This document shows, piece by piece, positions 1 through 10,249 of a stretch of 64,000 bases of DNA. The first letter of the stretch is position 1. Every line of letters starts with the position of its first letter. The notes under the pieces were generated by a model. The model did no database searches and had not been told where the DNA came from. It was given only the letters and a program-made list of their open reading frames with translations. The stretch covers positions 297,186,258 through 297,250,257 of the forward strand of contig JBOZIK010000001.1 in NCBI GenBank assembly GCA_051453625.1, written 5' to 3'. This DNA is from Welwitschia mirabilis (taxonomy: Eukaryota > Gnetophyta > Gnetopsida > Welwitschiales). Made by a program: the position numbers and the translations under genes.

Positions 1-846
1 TGAGAAGACTTCACCTAATAAGTATGTCACTAGAAATTTTTTAAGTTATAAGATAGGAGGTGGCTACACGATCTATGTAAACATTAATGTGAAAGATAAG
101 AAGATAATATCAAAGATGATCTAGAAAAAAGATAATGGCAAGCATTTCTCTATTGATAGTAGTGTATTTATATTGGGCTTGGGACAAAGTTTTACTAAGA
201 TAAGATATGAATTTAAAACCATTTTCATACTTTTTGGCCAAGACCCCCCTACAGTAATGTTGCTTGCATCACATATAAGTTTAAAATCTTTACTACAACT
301 AGAACTNNNNNNNNNNNNNNNNNNNNNNNNNNNNNNNNNNNNNNNNNNNNNNNNNNNNNNNNNNNNNNNNNNNNNNNNNNNNNNNNNNNNNNNNNNNNNN
401 NNNNNNTTTAAGTTATAAGATAGGAGGTGGCTACATGATCTATGTAAACATTAATATGAAAGATAAGAAGATAATATTAAAGATGATCTAGAAAAAGGAT
501 AATGGCAAGCATTTCTCTCTTGATAGTAGTGTATTTATATGTAAACATTAATATGAAAGATGATCTAGAAAAAGGATAATGGCAAGCATTTCTCTCTTGA
601 TAGTAGTGTATTTATATTGGACTTGGGACAAAGTTTTACTAAGATAAGATATGAATTTAAAACCATTTTCATACTTTTTGGCCAAGACCCCCCTATAGCA
701 ATGTTGCTTGCATCACATATAAGTTTAAAATCTTTACTACAATTAGGACTTGTGATAATAGATTTAAGAATATTTTTCAAGTAAGGAGTGGAGAGGTTTA
801 CAAATTCTAGCATAATCATAAATAAAATGTTGATAAAAACTAGCAT
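1..846 (-). pseudogene. Athila-like RNase H domain, broken
   Basis: The minus-strand translation contains KLICDASNIAIG near 688-727, the start of a gypsy RNase H with its first catalytic Asp. A VYIDxVATSYLIT block near 45-85, repeated near 411-450, matches the later TDHAAL-type strand. The left copy reads DR and the right copy reads DH at that site. The N run at 307-406 is flanked by the same sequence (41-306 versus 411-about 750), and 485-540 is repeated again at 553-610. The domain needs several frameshifts to be read. Integrase would follow beyond the window. Confidence 0.8.
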
Positions 847-1092
847 AACTAAGAAAAGATCTAACTTATTTTACATAAGTTGGAGGATTAAGATCTTTAA
901 TGATATCAACTTTTTGGGATCCATTCTAATCCCTTCTTTTGAAATGTGATGACCTAAGATAATTCCATGGTTGATGAGGAGAAAACTCTTGTCCTAACTT
1001 AAATGTAAGCCACTATTAATATATAGATCTAGGACTTTCTCTAATCTCTCTATAGTTTATTCAAAAATATCACCAATGATGGAGAAGTCATT
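847..1092 (-). pseudogene. Athila-like reverse transcriptase, C-terminal part
   Basis: The minus strand gives NDFSIIGDIFE, the residues just after the RT catalytic Asp pair, then a helix, then INHGIILGHHISKEGIRMDP, the well-conserved RT thumb block of this group. It joins the RNase H domain after a frameshift. The palm core that should precede it lies in the 523-bp N run at 1093-1615. An in-frame stop follows FE, and another interrupts the segment before the thumb block. Confidence 0.82.
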
Positions 1093-1615
1093 NNNNNNNN
1101 NNNNNNNNNNNNNNNNNNNNNNNNNNNNNNNNNNNNNNNNNNNNNNNNNNNNNNNNNNNNNNNNNNNNNNNNNNNNNNNNNNNNNNNNNNNNNNNNNNNN
1201 NNNNNNNNNNNNNNNNNNNNNNNNNNNNNNNNNNNNNNNNNNNNNNNNNNNNNNNNNNNNNNNNNNNNNNNNNNNNNNNNNNNNNNNNNNNNNNNNNNNN
1301 NNNNNNNNNNNNNNNNNNNNNNNNNNNNNNNNNNNNNNNNNNNNNNNNNNNNNNNNNNNNNNNNNNNNNNNNNNNNNNNNNNNNNNNNNNNNNNNNNNNN
1401 NNNNNNNNNNNNNNNNNNNNNNNNNNNNNNNNNNNNNNNNNNNNNNNNNNNNNNNNNNNNNNNNNNNNNNNNNNNNNNNNNNNNNNNNNNNNNNNNNNNN
1501 NNNNNNNNNNNNNNNNNNNNNNNNNNNNNNNNNNNNNNNNNNNNNNNNNNNNNNNNNNNNNNNNNNNNNNNNNNNNNNNNNNNNNNNNNNNNNNNNNNNN
1601 NNNNNNNNNNNNNNN

Positions 1616-2952
1616 TAAGTCTTTATGTGTCCAAAAAAAGTCATTTACTTTCAAAGTTAAGAGTGAGATCAAGTTTAATTATTTTTAAGGAGTGAGAAGA
1701 TCATTGATTATTAGTGGTTTCATTTTATTTTTGAATAGAAAAATATATTTTAAAACTTAGAGCAATTTCTTAAGTTTAAGACTAATATTTTAAACTGTTG
1801 CCCCATCTATCGTGGAAATGACAGATGTGATACAACACTCTACAAAAAGTTTTTATACTNNNNNNNNNNNNNNNNNNNNNNNNNNNNNNNNNNNNNNNNN
1901 NNNNNNNNNNNNNNNNNNNNNNNNNNNNNNNNNNNNNNNNNNNNNNNNNNNNNNNNNNNNNNNNNNNNNNNNNNNNNNNNNNNNNNNNNNNNNNNNNNNN
2001 NNNNNNNNNNNNNNNNNNNNNNNNNNNNNNNNNNNNNNNNNNNNNNNNNNNNNNNNNNNNNNNNNNNNNNNNNNNNNNNNNNNNNNNNNNNNNNNNNNNN
2101 NNNNNNNNNNNNNNNNNNNNNNNNNNNNNNNNNNNNNNNNNNNNNNNNNNNNNNNNNNNNNNNNNNNNNNNNNNNNNNNNNNNNNNNNNNNNNNNNNNNN
2201 NNNNNNNNNNNNNNNNNNNNNNNNNNNNNNNNNNNNNNNNNNNNNNNNNNNNNNNNNNNNNNNNNNNNNNNNNNNNNNNNNNNNNNNNNNNNNNNNNNNN
2301 NNNNNNNNNNNNNNNNNNNNNNNNNNNNNNNNNNNNNNNNNNNNNNNNNNNNNNNNNNNNNNNNNNNNNNNNNNNNNNNNNNNNNNNNNNNNNNNNNNNN
2401 NNNNNNNNNNNNNNNNNNNNNNNNNNNNNNNNNNNNNNNNNNNNNNNNNNNNNNNNNNNNNNNNNNNNNNNGATACAACACTCTACAAAAAGTTTTTATA
2501 CTGAGTAAAAATGCTGATTTTTTCCTTAATTAGTGTATTCTTCATTCTTGGACTCAAGACAATGTGTTTTAATGGGGTTGTTCATATAATATTGGTTCAT
2601 GTAACATTATTAATTTCTCCTTAATTAGTTAATGTTGTAAAAATAAGGTTGGCTTTAGTTCATCTTCAAGGTTAAACTCAGTTATTATATCCTTGTCAGC
2701 AACATTAAAAACTCTAATGGTAAACTGTTTATTACTAAAATAACATTCCATTATCCAGATCGTGTGTCAAGGACACATTGAGTAGTTGCACAAAAGGCTC
2801 TTCTTAAAAGGAGTGGATAATCTTCATCATGTTCTATCTTAAATATGACAACATCTATGGGTTAAAAAGCTTCCTTAATTTAGATAACTAAGTCCTTTAT
2901 AATTCCTCATGGTTTATTAATTAAGGTATTAGCCAATTCCAAGATAATTTGT
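1616..2952 (-). pseudogene. Second copy of protease-RT linker (duplicate)
   Basis: The bases 1616-1860 and 2472-2952 match 3266-3960 over their whole length, at an estimated 85 percent identity by eye, in the same orientation. On the minus strand they encode the tail of the protease, the LELKKLPQSF linker and a VWTHKDL-type block just before RT. A 612-bp N run splits the copy, and 31 bases are identical on both sides of that run. The divergence from 3266-3960 looks too great for simple allelic duplication, so this may be a second element or a tandem duplication. Confidence 0.7.
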
Positions 2953-3052
2953 NNNNNNNNNNNNNNNNNNNNNNNNNNNNNNNNNNNNNNNNNNNNNNNN
3001 NNNNNNNNNNNNNNNNNNNNNNNNNNNNNNNNNNNNNNNNNNNNNNNNNNNN

Positions 3053-3265
3053 TTCATTTTCACCCCTTCTTTGGAACTACTATTAAAGAACTAGCCCACT
3101 CACTATCAGATATGATATATATGATTCTGACATTAATATATTTAATAATTTCATCTTTAATGATTTGTTTAAGGGCCAGATTAAGTCTTCTTTAGGGCTG
3201 CCTAACAGGTTTAGCATTATCTTCAAGGTAGATCTTGTGTTAAACTATAGAAAGAGGAATAGCAA
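3053..3265 (-). pseudogene. Athila-like reverse transcriptase, N-terminal block
   Basis: The minus strand reads HKIYLEDNAKPVRQP, a stop, RRLNLALKQIIKDEI, then ISDSEWASSLIVVPKKG. This is the first RT block of Athila-type elements, from the end of the linker to the first palm strand. The stop after KPVRQP sits where the family has Gln, consistent with CAA or CAG changed to TAA or TAG. The 100-bp N run at 2953-3052 then interrupts the domain. Confidence 0.88.
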
Positions 3266-4135
3266 ATGAGTCTTTATGTGTCCAAACAAAGGCATTTTCT
3301 TTTAAAGTAAAGAGTGAAATCAAGTTTAATTCTTATTAAAGAGTAATAAGGTCATTATTTATTAGGGATTTCATTTGAATTATAGATAGAAAAATATATT
3401 TTAAACTTTGGGGTAATTTCTTAAATTCAAGATTGGTATTTTAAGCTATTATCCCATCCATTATGAGGACGACAGATATGGGATGATACTTTACAAAAAG
3501 TTTTTCTACTGAGTAAAAATATTGAGTTTCTCCCGGTCAGTATTTTCTTCATCCTCAGACTCAAGACAGTGTGTTTTAATGGGGTTGTTCTATAAAGTTA
3601 GTTTGTATATCATGATCAATCACTCCTTAATTAGTCGATGTTGTAAAAACAAGGTTGGTTTTAGTTCATCTTTAAGGTTAAACTTAGTTCTTGTGTCCTT
3701 TTCAATAGCATTAAAAACTTTAATGGTAAACTATTTGTTACTAAAATGATATTCCATCATCCCAGATCATGTATTAATGATACAATGGACAATTACATAA
3801 AAGTCTCTTCCTAAAAGGAGTGGATAGCCTCTATCATGTTCTATCTTAATGATGATAACATCTATGGGGTAAAAAGCTTCCTTAATTTAGATAACTAAGT
3901 CCTTGATAATTCCTCATGGTTTATTAATTAAGGTATTAGCCAATTCCAAGATAATTTATGAAGTCCTATTCTGTTTTCCAACCCAAGCCTTTTACATATG
4001 TGGAGAGGCATGATGTTTACACTTGTTCCTATGTTAATTAAAGTTTTTTGAAATCTTTTATTTTCTTCTAAGATAATACTCATAGTTATAGATTCAAGGT
4101 CTTTAAATTTATGACACTTTTTTATAATTAAGTTG
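3266..4135 (-). pseudogene. Athila-like aspartic protease and linker
   Basis: The minus strand gives TLINIGTSVNIMPLHICKRL at about 3980-4045, followed after a frameshift by a flap-side segment and YPLLLGRDFY at about 3769-3830. These are the active-site and C-terminal blocks of a retropepsin. The catalytic Asp expected before the GTS triad is Asn (codon complement at 4033-4035), a single G-to-A change. The protease would therefore be inactive even if the frame were intact. Downstream, toward lower coordinates, it runs into the RT linker. Confidence 0.83.
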
Positions 4136-4139
4136 GAAA

Positions 4140-6310
4140 GAGATTGAGCAAGAAAAACTTTGCTAAGAATGATATTATTTTTCTTTCTTCTTACTATGTC
4201 CTTTCACAACTTAGAATAGTTAGGATTTTCTTGCAAGAGTTTTCAAAAAGGCAAGTTGATATTGAACTCTTGCATCAAAGTTCTCAAGTGTTCATTAAAG
4301 GTAGGATTTGTATTCAATCGATCAAGTCAAGAAGTGGATGGTTTCTTATCTTTATTTTCTTATGAGGCATTTTTACTGGAGGTTTTAGTAGGTGATTTTT
4401 AAAGAAAGTTGTATGAGTCCAAAATTTCTATATCATCTTCCTCATTTTCATTCTTCTTGGAAATTGAAGCCCCATGATAGGATGTGTTGTATTATTTCTA
4501 CTTTCTGTTACTACTTTTAAATCTCTTCCAACTATATTTGGGTTTGGAAATGGTTTAGATGCAAGAGAACTTTATGGTCTTTGATTAGTAAGCATTATTT
4601 GTTGGAGTACATTTANNNNNNNNNNNNNNNNNNNNNNNNNNNNNNNNNNNNNNNNNNNNNNNNNNNNNNNNNNNNNNNNNNNNNNNNNNNNNNNNNNNNN
4701 NNNNNNNNNNNNNNNATGGGTTTAGATGCAAGAGAACTTTATGGTCTTTGATTAGTAATCATTATTTGTTGGAGTACATTTACTATGTTTTCAATATTGC
4801 TATTAGTGTTTCTAATGTTGTTATTGGTTCTTTCAATATTACTGTTTGTCTTATCTTGCATTCTTTTTAATTTTCCTATGGATTCCTTAAGTGGATTATT
4901 CTGATTTTGTTGAAAGTTTGAATTTCTAAATCTATTTTTAAAATATTTTCATGTTAATTGTCCACATAATCTTTGTTNNNNNNNNNNNNNNNNNNNNNNN
5001 NNNNNNNNNNNNNNNNNNNNNNNNNNNNNNNNNNNNNNNNNNNNNNNNNNNNNNNNNNNNNNNNNNNNNNNNNNNNNTATGTTTTAAATATTGCTATTAG
5101 TGTTTTCAATGTTGTTATTGGTTCTTTCAATATTATTGTTTATCTTATCTTGCATTCTTTTTAATTTTCCTATGGATTCCTTAAGTGGATTGTTCTGATT
5201 TTATTGAAAGTTTGAACTTCTGAATCTATTTTTAAAATATTTTCATGTTAATTGTCCACATAATCTTTGTTGGAATTAAGGTTGCCTTTTAAAGTTAGGT
5301 GTTGAAAGCATGAACTTCCTCAAACATTCTTTCTTTACAAGTTGATAACAATGGACATTCTTTCATTGGATGAGAGTTATCTTCACAAATTTTATAATTT
5401 AAAGTTGCATTTTTATTATTTACTACTTTTGCATCAACTATTATTTATGTATACTTCTCTATAGTGATAGTAAAATATTTCATCAAGTTGGTTGAGTCAT
5501 TTCTTTCTTCTTCCTTGTTATGTTTAATTTCCTTTAAATATATAAAAATTTAGNNNNNNNNNNNNNNNNNNNNNNNNNNNNNNNNNNNNNNNNNNNNNNN
5601 NNNNNNNNNNNNNNNNNNNNNNNTCCATGCATCAACTAGGCCTAAATTCAACAAGTTTCCTCTAAAACAAAAATCTATAAGGTGTTAAGTTGGAGCATTT
5701 GATTCACTATAGAAATAATTTACAAGCTCTTCTTTACAAAATTCATCAATAGGATAAAAATGGTTAGCCATTATGAAATGTTTATACGTTATTACATAAT
5801 CCTTATGAGGTTGTTGTTAAAAGTTGGCTACTTCTTTTCTTCTTTTTCTCATGGAAATTTCACTTAAAAATCATTTGATAAATACTTTGTACACTTGACT
5901 CTAAGATTTAAGACTTTTATTGGAATAGTTTTAAGCTAAAATTTTGCCCTTTCTCTAAGTATGACTAGAAAAATAATCATATAGATATAGTCACTAATAC
6001 ATTTCTTTCCATTTCCTAAGGTAAGGATAAGTTGTTCAATATCAACTAAATGTTGGAAAGGCTTTTGCTAAGGTTTCCTAAAAAAGTTGGATATGCACTT
6101 AAATTTCTTAATTCTACATCATCTCTGGGAGGTAAATCAAAGGGACTTTGAATTTCACATTTTCTATTGGACAATAAATCTCTAAGAGTAATGTTTACAA
6201 TTAAGAAAGAAGTTTCTATTACGATTGGGATATTAGATGAAGCAACTTGCTTTGGTTTTGCAATGATTTTAATGCACTTGACAATTCTAAGAAGAAATAA
6301 CATTATTTAC
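4140..6310 (-). pseudogene. Athila-like gag, broken
   Basis: Minus-strand blocks from high to low coordinate: a leucine- and proline-rich capsid start (6046-6303), a capsid segment near 5640-5900, a knuckle with CEDNSHPMKECP near 5340-5395, and an Asn/Thr/Ile-rich coiled stretch (NIERTNNNIRNTNSNIENI) near 4790-4860 that also occurs near 5085-5160. The zinc knuckle shows C-x4-H-x4-C, but the first Cys of the usual C-x2-C pair is Tyr. Three N runs (4616-4715, 4978-5077, 5554-5623) interrupt gag, and the first two are flanked by direct copies of 66 and about 195 bp. Many stops are present. Confidence 0.75.
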
Positions 6311-7957
6311 TTTTATACTATAAATTTATTTTGCAAAATAGTATTTTGAAATAATAAAGTAGAAAAATTTTCTTCTTCAATTCTAAGAATTTATGTACTT
6401 AGAATGTGTGTACCTAGATTTATCTTGAAGTTGAATAATCTTTGTCTAATATTTTCTTTAATTAAGTTATACTCTCTCTCATATTTTATCTTTTTACTAA
6501 AATTCACCATTTCCCTACATGCTCAGATAGCAAACAAAACAATGAAATCAAAAATAACAAACNNNNNNNNNNNNNNNNNNNNNNNNNNNNNNNNNNNNNN
6601 NNNNNNNNNNNNNNNNNNNNNNNNNNNNNNNNNNNNNNNNNNNNNNNNNNNNNNNNNNNNNNAGTTGTTCAATCTCAACTAAATGTTAGAAAGGGTTTTG
6701 CTAAGGTTTACTAAAAAAGTTGGATATGCACTTAAATTTCTTAATTCTACATCATCTCTGGGAGGTAAATCAAAGGGACTTTTAATTTCACATTTTCTAT
6801 TGGCAAATAAATCTCTAAGAGTAATGTTTACATTTAAGAAAGAAGTTTTTATTACAATTGGGATATTAGATGAAGCAACTTGCTTTGGTTTTGCAATGAT
6901 TTTGATGCACTTGACATATTCTAAGAAGAAATAACATTATATACTTTTATACTATAAATTTATTTTGCAAAATATGATTTTGAAATAATAAAGTAGAAAA
7001 TTTTTTTTCTTCAATTCTAAGAATTTATGTATTTAGAATGTGTGTATCTAGATTTATCTTGAAGTAGAATAATCTTTTTCTAATATTTTCTTTAATTAAG
7101 TTCTACTCTCTCTCATATTTTATATTTTTACTAAAATTCACCATTTCCCTACATGTTCAGATAGCAAACAAAACAATGAAATCAAAAACAACAAACTGTC
7201 ATCCACCTGGTCATGAGAATGATAAGAAGGATGATGATTATAGTAATAAAAAACTAAACATAGAAAAAATTATAGAAAATAAAAAAATGAGATTGTCATC
7301 TAGACTATTATGGAGATAACAGGGAAGACAACAGTAACTTTATTATCAAACTATGAATATAAGAGAAATTATAAAAGTAAAATTCCATTTTGAAATTGCA
7401 TAACTGTCATGCCCAATGTCAATGGAACAATAGAGAGGGTGATAGGTACTAAGAACTATAGAAAATAAAAAATTATTAAAATAAATCTACTCTAATTTTT
7501 GTTAAAAATATAGTACTAATTTAAATAAATAACCTAAAAAGAAAATTCAAGGTACTTATCTTTTTAGTAATAATTCTCTAGCTTCTTATGGCATTCCTCA
7601 ACAATAGTACTAAAATGTTATAGTATGAATTTATGAAATTGTAAATTCCTTTTTGGTAAATTTGTAAATCAAATANNNNNNNNNNNNNNNNNNNNNNNNN
7701 NNNNNNNNNNNNNNNNNNNNNNNNNNNNNNNNNNNNNNNNNNNNNNNNNNNNNNNNNNNNNNNNNNNNNNNNNNNAGAGGGTGATAGGTACTAAGAACTA
7801 TAGAAACTAAAAAATTATTAAAATAAACCTACTCTAAGTTTTGTTAAAAATACAATACTAATTTAAATAAATAACCTAAAAAGAAAATTCAAGGTACTTA
7901 TCTATTTAGTGATAATTCTCTAGCTCCTTATGGCATTTCTCAACAATAGTACTAAAA
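6311..7957 (-). other. Leader between primer site and gag, with a 530-bp duplicate
   Basis: No gene is visible. The sequence is the untranslated leader of the Athila-like element. Bases 6031-6562 recur at 6663-about 7195, on either side of a 100-N gap, with only scattered substitutions. Bases 7433-7675 recur at 7776-8018 around another 100-N gap. Each pair differs by a few percent, as expected for two haplotypes laid end to end. Confidence 0.6.
7595..7612 (-). other. Primer-binding site, tRNA-Asp type, decayed
   Basis: The minus strand reads TAGTACTATTGTTGAGGA. The 3' end of plant tRNA-Asp would pair with TGGCGCCGTTGCCGGGGA. The two differ at eight positions, all C-to-T or G-to-A. A second copy at 7937-7954 reads the same apart from one more G-to-A, and lies in the duplicated stretch around the 7676-7775 gap. 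The site lies directly beside the inferred LTR end at 7958. Confidence 0.7.
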
Positions 7958-8984
7958 TGTTATAGTATGAATTTATGAAATTCTAAAGTCCTTTTTGGTA
8001 AATTTGTAAATCAAATAACTTGCAAAAAAATACACACTAGTATAGATAGGGATTCACCCAAATGTTGTAATCCTAATGAAGGAACTAGTCTTAGAGTTAG
8101 AGAATTGATTTTCGAAGGTATTTTTAGTCTTTTTATCTTTTAAGAACTGAAAGAAAATAACAAAGTAAAATGTAANNNNNNNNNNNNNNNNNNNNNNNNN
8201 NNNNNNNNNNNNNNNNNNNNNNNNNNNNNNNNNNNNNNNNNNNNNNNNNNNNNNNNNNNNNNNNNNNNNNNNNNNTCTTTTTATCTTTTAAGAACTGAAA
8301 GAAAATAACAAAGTAAAATGTAATGCCAAGTCAATGGAGATAAAATGCAAATGAAATTGGAATGAATTATATTAGATTCTAATCCTCTTATTACAAGAAC
8401 TAGCTTCTTTATAATTTAAGTCAATTAAGAAGAGCACTTAACTTATTCATAATCAATGTGAACTATGAGATATACCAAATAGAATATGAAATGCAATGTG
8501 TAATGGAAANNNNNNNNNNNNNNNNNNNNNNNNNNNNNNNNNNNNNNNNNNNNNNNNNNNNNNNNNNNNNNNNNNNNNNNNNNNNNNNNNNNNNNNNNNN
8601 NNNNNNNNNAGATATACCAAATAGAATATGAAATGCAATGTGTAATGGAAATGGAATAATAATGCAAATCTAAACTAATAAAAGTCAACCTTAATAAATG
8701 TTATTCTTATAATCTAAATAAATTATAGAATCATCACTTGAACTATAACCAACTTAAATCATAAGGAACATAAATAGAATTAGCATAAAAAGAGTAATTG
8801 TATTGCTTTAAATAACTTTAAATCCACCTACAAAAAGGTAGTAGCACCTCAATGGAAGAGACCTAACCTAATACTATGGGAACTCCCTACTCTGTAGCTA
8901 CTAGATGGATCTCTTGTTCTTCAATCTTCTATCACAAGCATATCAGGTATAAAATATGAAAATAAAAATGAAGGAGGAAAAGGG

Positions 8985-8992
8985 TATTTATA
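8985..8992 (-). promoter_or_regulatory. TATA box of Athila-like LTR
   Basis: The minus strand reads ACTATAAATACCCTTTTCC, a TATA box followed by a pyrimidine-rich start region as is usual in LTR promoters. A duplicate copy occurs at 9134-9141 on the other side of a gap. Its position inside the inferred LTR supports the call; activity is unknown. Confidence 0.5.
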
Positions 8993-9258
8993 GTTTTATT
9001 TTGAAGTGCTAGAAGCTCANNNNNNNNNNNNNNNNNNNNNNNNNNNNNNNNNNNNNNNNNNNNNNNNNNNNNNNNNNNNNNNNNNNNNNNNNNNNNNNNN
9101 NNNNNNNNNNNNNNNNNNNAAGGAGGAAAAGAGTATTTATAGTTTTATTTTGAAGTGCTAGAAGCTCAATCCTATAAGTCAAAAAATAAACCTTAGCAGC
9201 TCAAATCGATCGCTTGACTCTAGTACAAAGATAATTCTCTCTGATCATAGAAAAATAG

Positions 9259-9288
9259 CTATCATCCTAACTATCATGAGGATGATAG
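9259..9288. repeat. Short inverted repeat in LTR U3
   Basis: CTATCATCC (9259-9267) and GGATGATAG (9280-9288) are perfect 9-base inverted arms around a 12-base loop. The duplicated copy at 9513-9542 has one C-to-T change in the left arm. Related GATGATAG or GTCATCC motifs recur at 7195-7240, 7290, 7400-7445 and 9655-9672. Confidence 0.5.
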
Positions 9289-10249
9289 AGGGGATAACAC
9301 TCTACATCAAAAATCACTTCATTATCTTCATGCCTTTTTATCAACCCTANNNNNNNNNNNNNNNNNNNNNNNNNNNNNNNNNNNNNNNNNNNNNNNNNNN
9401 NNNNNNNNNNNNNNNNNNNNNNNNNNNNNNNNNNNNNNNNNNNNNNNNNGTAGCTCAAATCGATTGCTTGACTCTAGTATAAAGATAATTCTCTCTGATC
9501 ATAGAAAAATAGCTATCATTCTGACTATCATGAGGATGATAGGGGGGATAACACTCTACATCAAAAATTACTTCATTATCTTCATGCCTTTTTATCAACC
9601 CTATAGCATTTGACCATGTCATTAGTGATATCGTCTTTCCTATCATGGAAACAACAGAGGGGATGATAGGGTTTCTTATCTCCAATCTTTAAAGTAAGTT
9701 AGTCTTATAAACGGATAATCTTTTTTCCAAATCTGTAGTATTAAAATAAGCCTGAGAAATCTCCAAATATGGTAATAATTGCATGTTTCAATGATCATTG
9801 TGCTAGATCTTCATAATCATCAGTATTGCATCCAAACCTATATAAATTTCCTAAAAACACACTCAAAATATACCATTAAATTCTTATAAATTGGCATTGA
9901 AATAGTAGTATAATATAGAAAAACAACTAAAGATGTTATGATATAGCAATAGTATCCTTGGATATAGAATAAAATAAAAAAAATCAAACTAACATTATAC
10001 TGTAAAATAATGTTAAGAACATTTAGTGATATAATATGATAGGTATGCTTACTTGTATGATAGTACTACAATTCAATAACATATAGGACAATAATATCAT
10101 GAAACATATTAGTACTATATAAGAGAACTATAAAAAGATATATCATAGAACTTTTGAATATGTAATTTTAGTAATGCTAATTGATGATACTAAATTGATA
10201 ATGCCATCTATTCTACCTTTAATTTTGAATGACTCTATTACAATGATAC

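Larger units (their letters stand above)
1..10249 (-). mobile_element. Athila-like Ty3/gypsy retrotransposon, 5' part, decayed
   Basis: Reading the minus strand from right to left gives LTR, primer site, leader, gag, protease, RT and RNase H, which is the Ty3/gypsy order. The left window edge cuts the element inside RNase H, so integrase and the 3' LTR lie outside. The RT start carries a KPVRQP-type block followed by RRLN, and gag ends in a short zinc knuckle; both fit the Athila group. All frames are broken by stops and frameshifts, and two internal stretches occur twice, so the copy is non-functional. Family assignment rests on motif recognition by eye. Confidence 0.85.
7958..10249 (-). mobile_element. 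5' LTR of the Athila-like element
   Basis: On the minus strand the LTR ends in ACTATAACA at 7958, next to the primer site. The upper limit is not defined; 10249 is where a different LTR starts. The region holds a TATA-like box, a GATGATAG-rich U3 with a small hairpin, and AT-rich sequence at 9700-10240 without coding potential. Four N runs (8176-8275, 8510-8609, 9020-9119, 9350-9449) are flanked by direct copies of 46, 42, 49 and about 150 bp. Confidence 0.55.

Noticed and set aside
1057-1644. Long reading frames of about 180-195 codons
   Set aside because: They consist almost entirely of N. The same applies to frames across 1812-2504, 10754-11245, 17840-18188, 23771-24431, 39390-39885, 42844-43308, 54100-54458 and 56790-57561.
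4783-5272. CRISPR-like or satellite repeat
   Set aside because: Only two copies, separated by a 100-N gap, and the sequence is gag coding. It is an assembly duplication.
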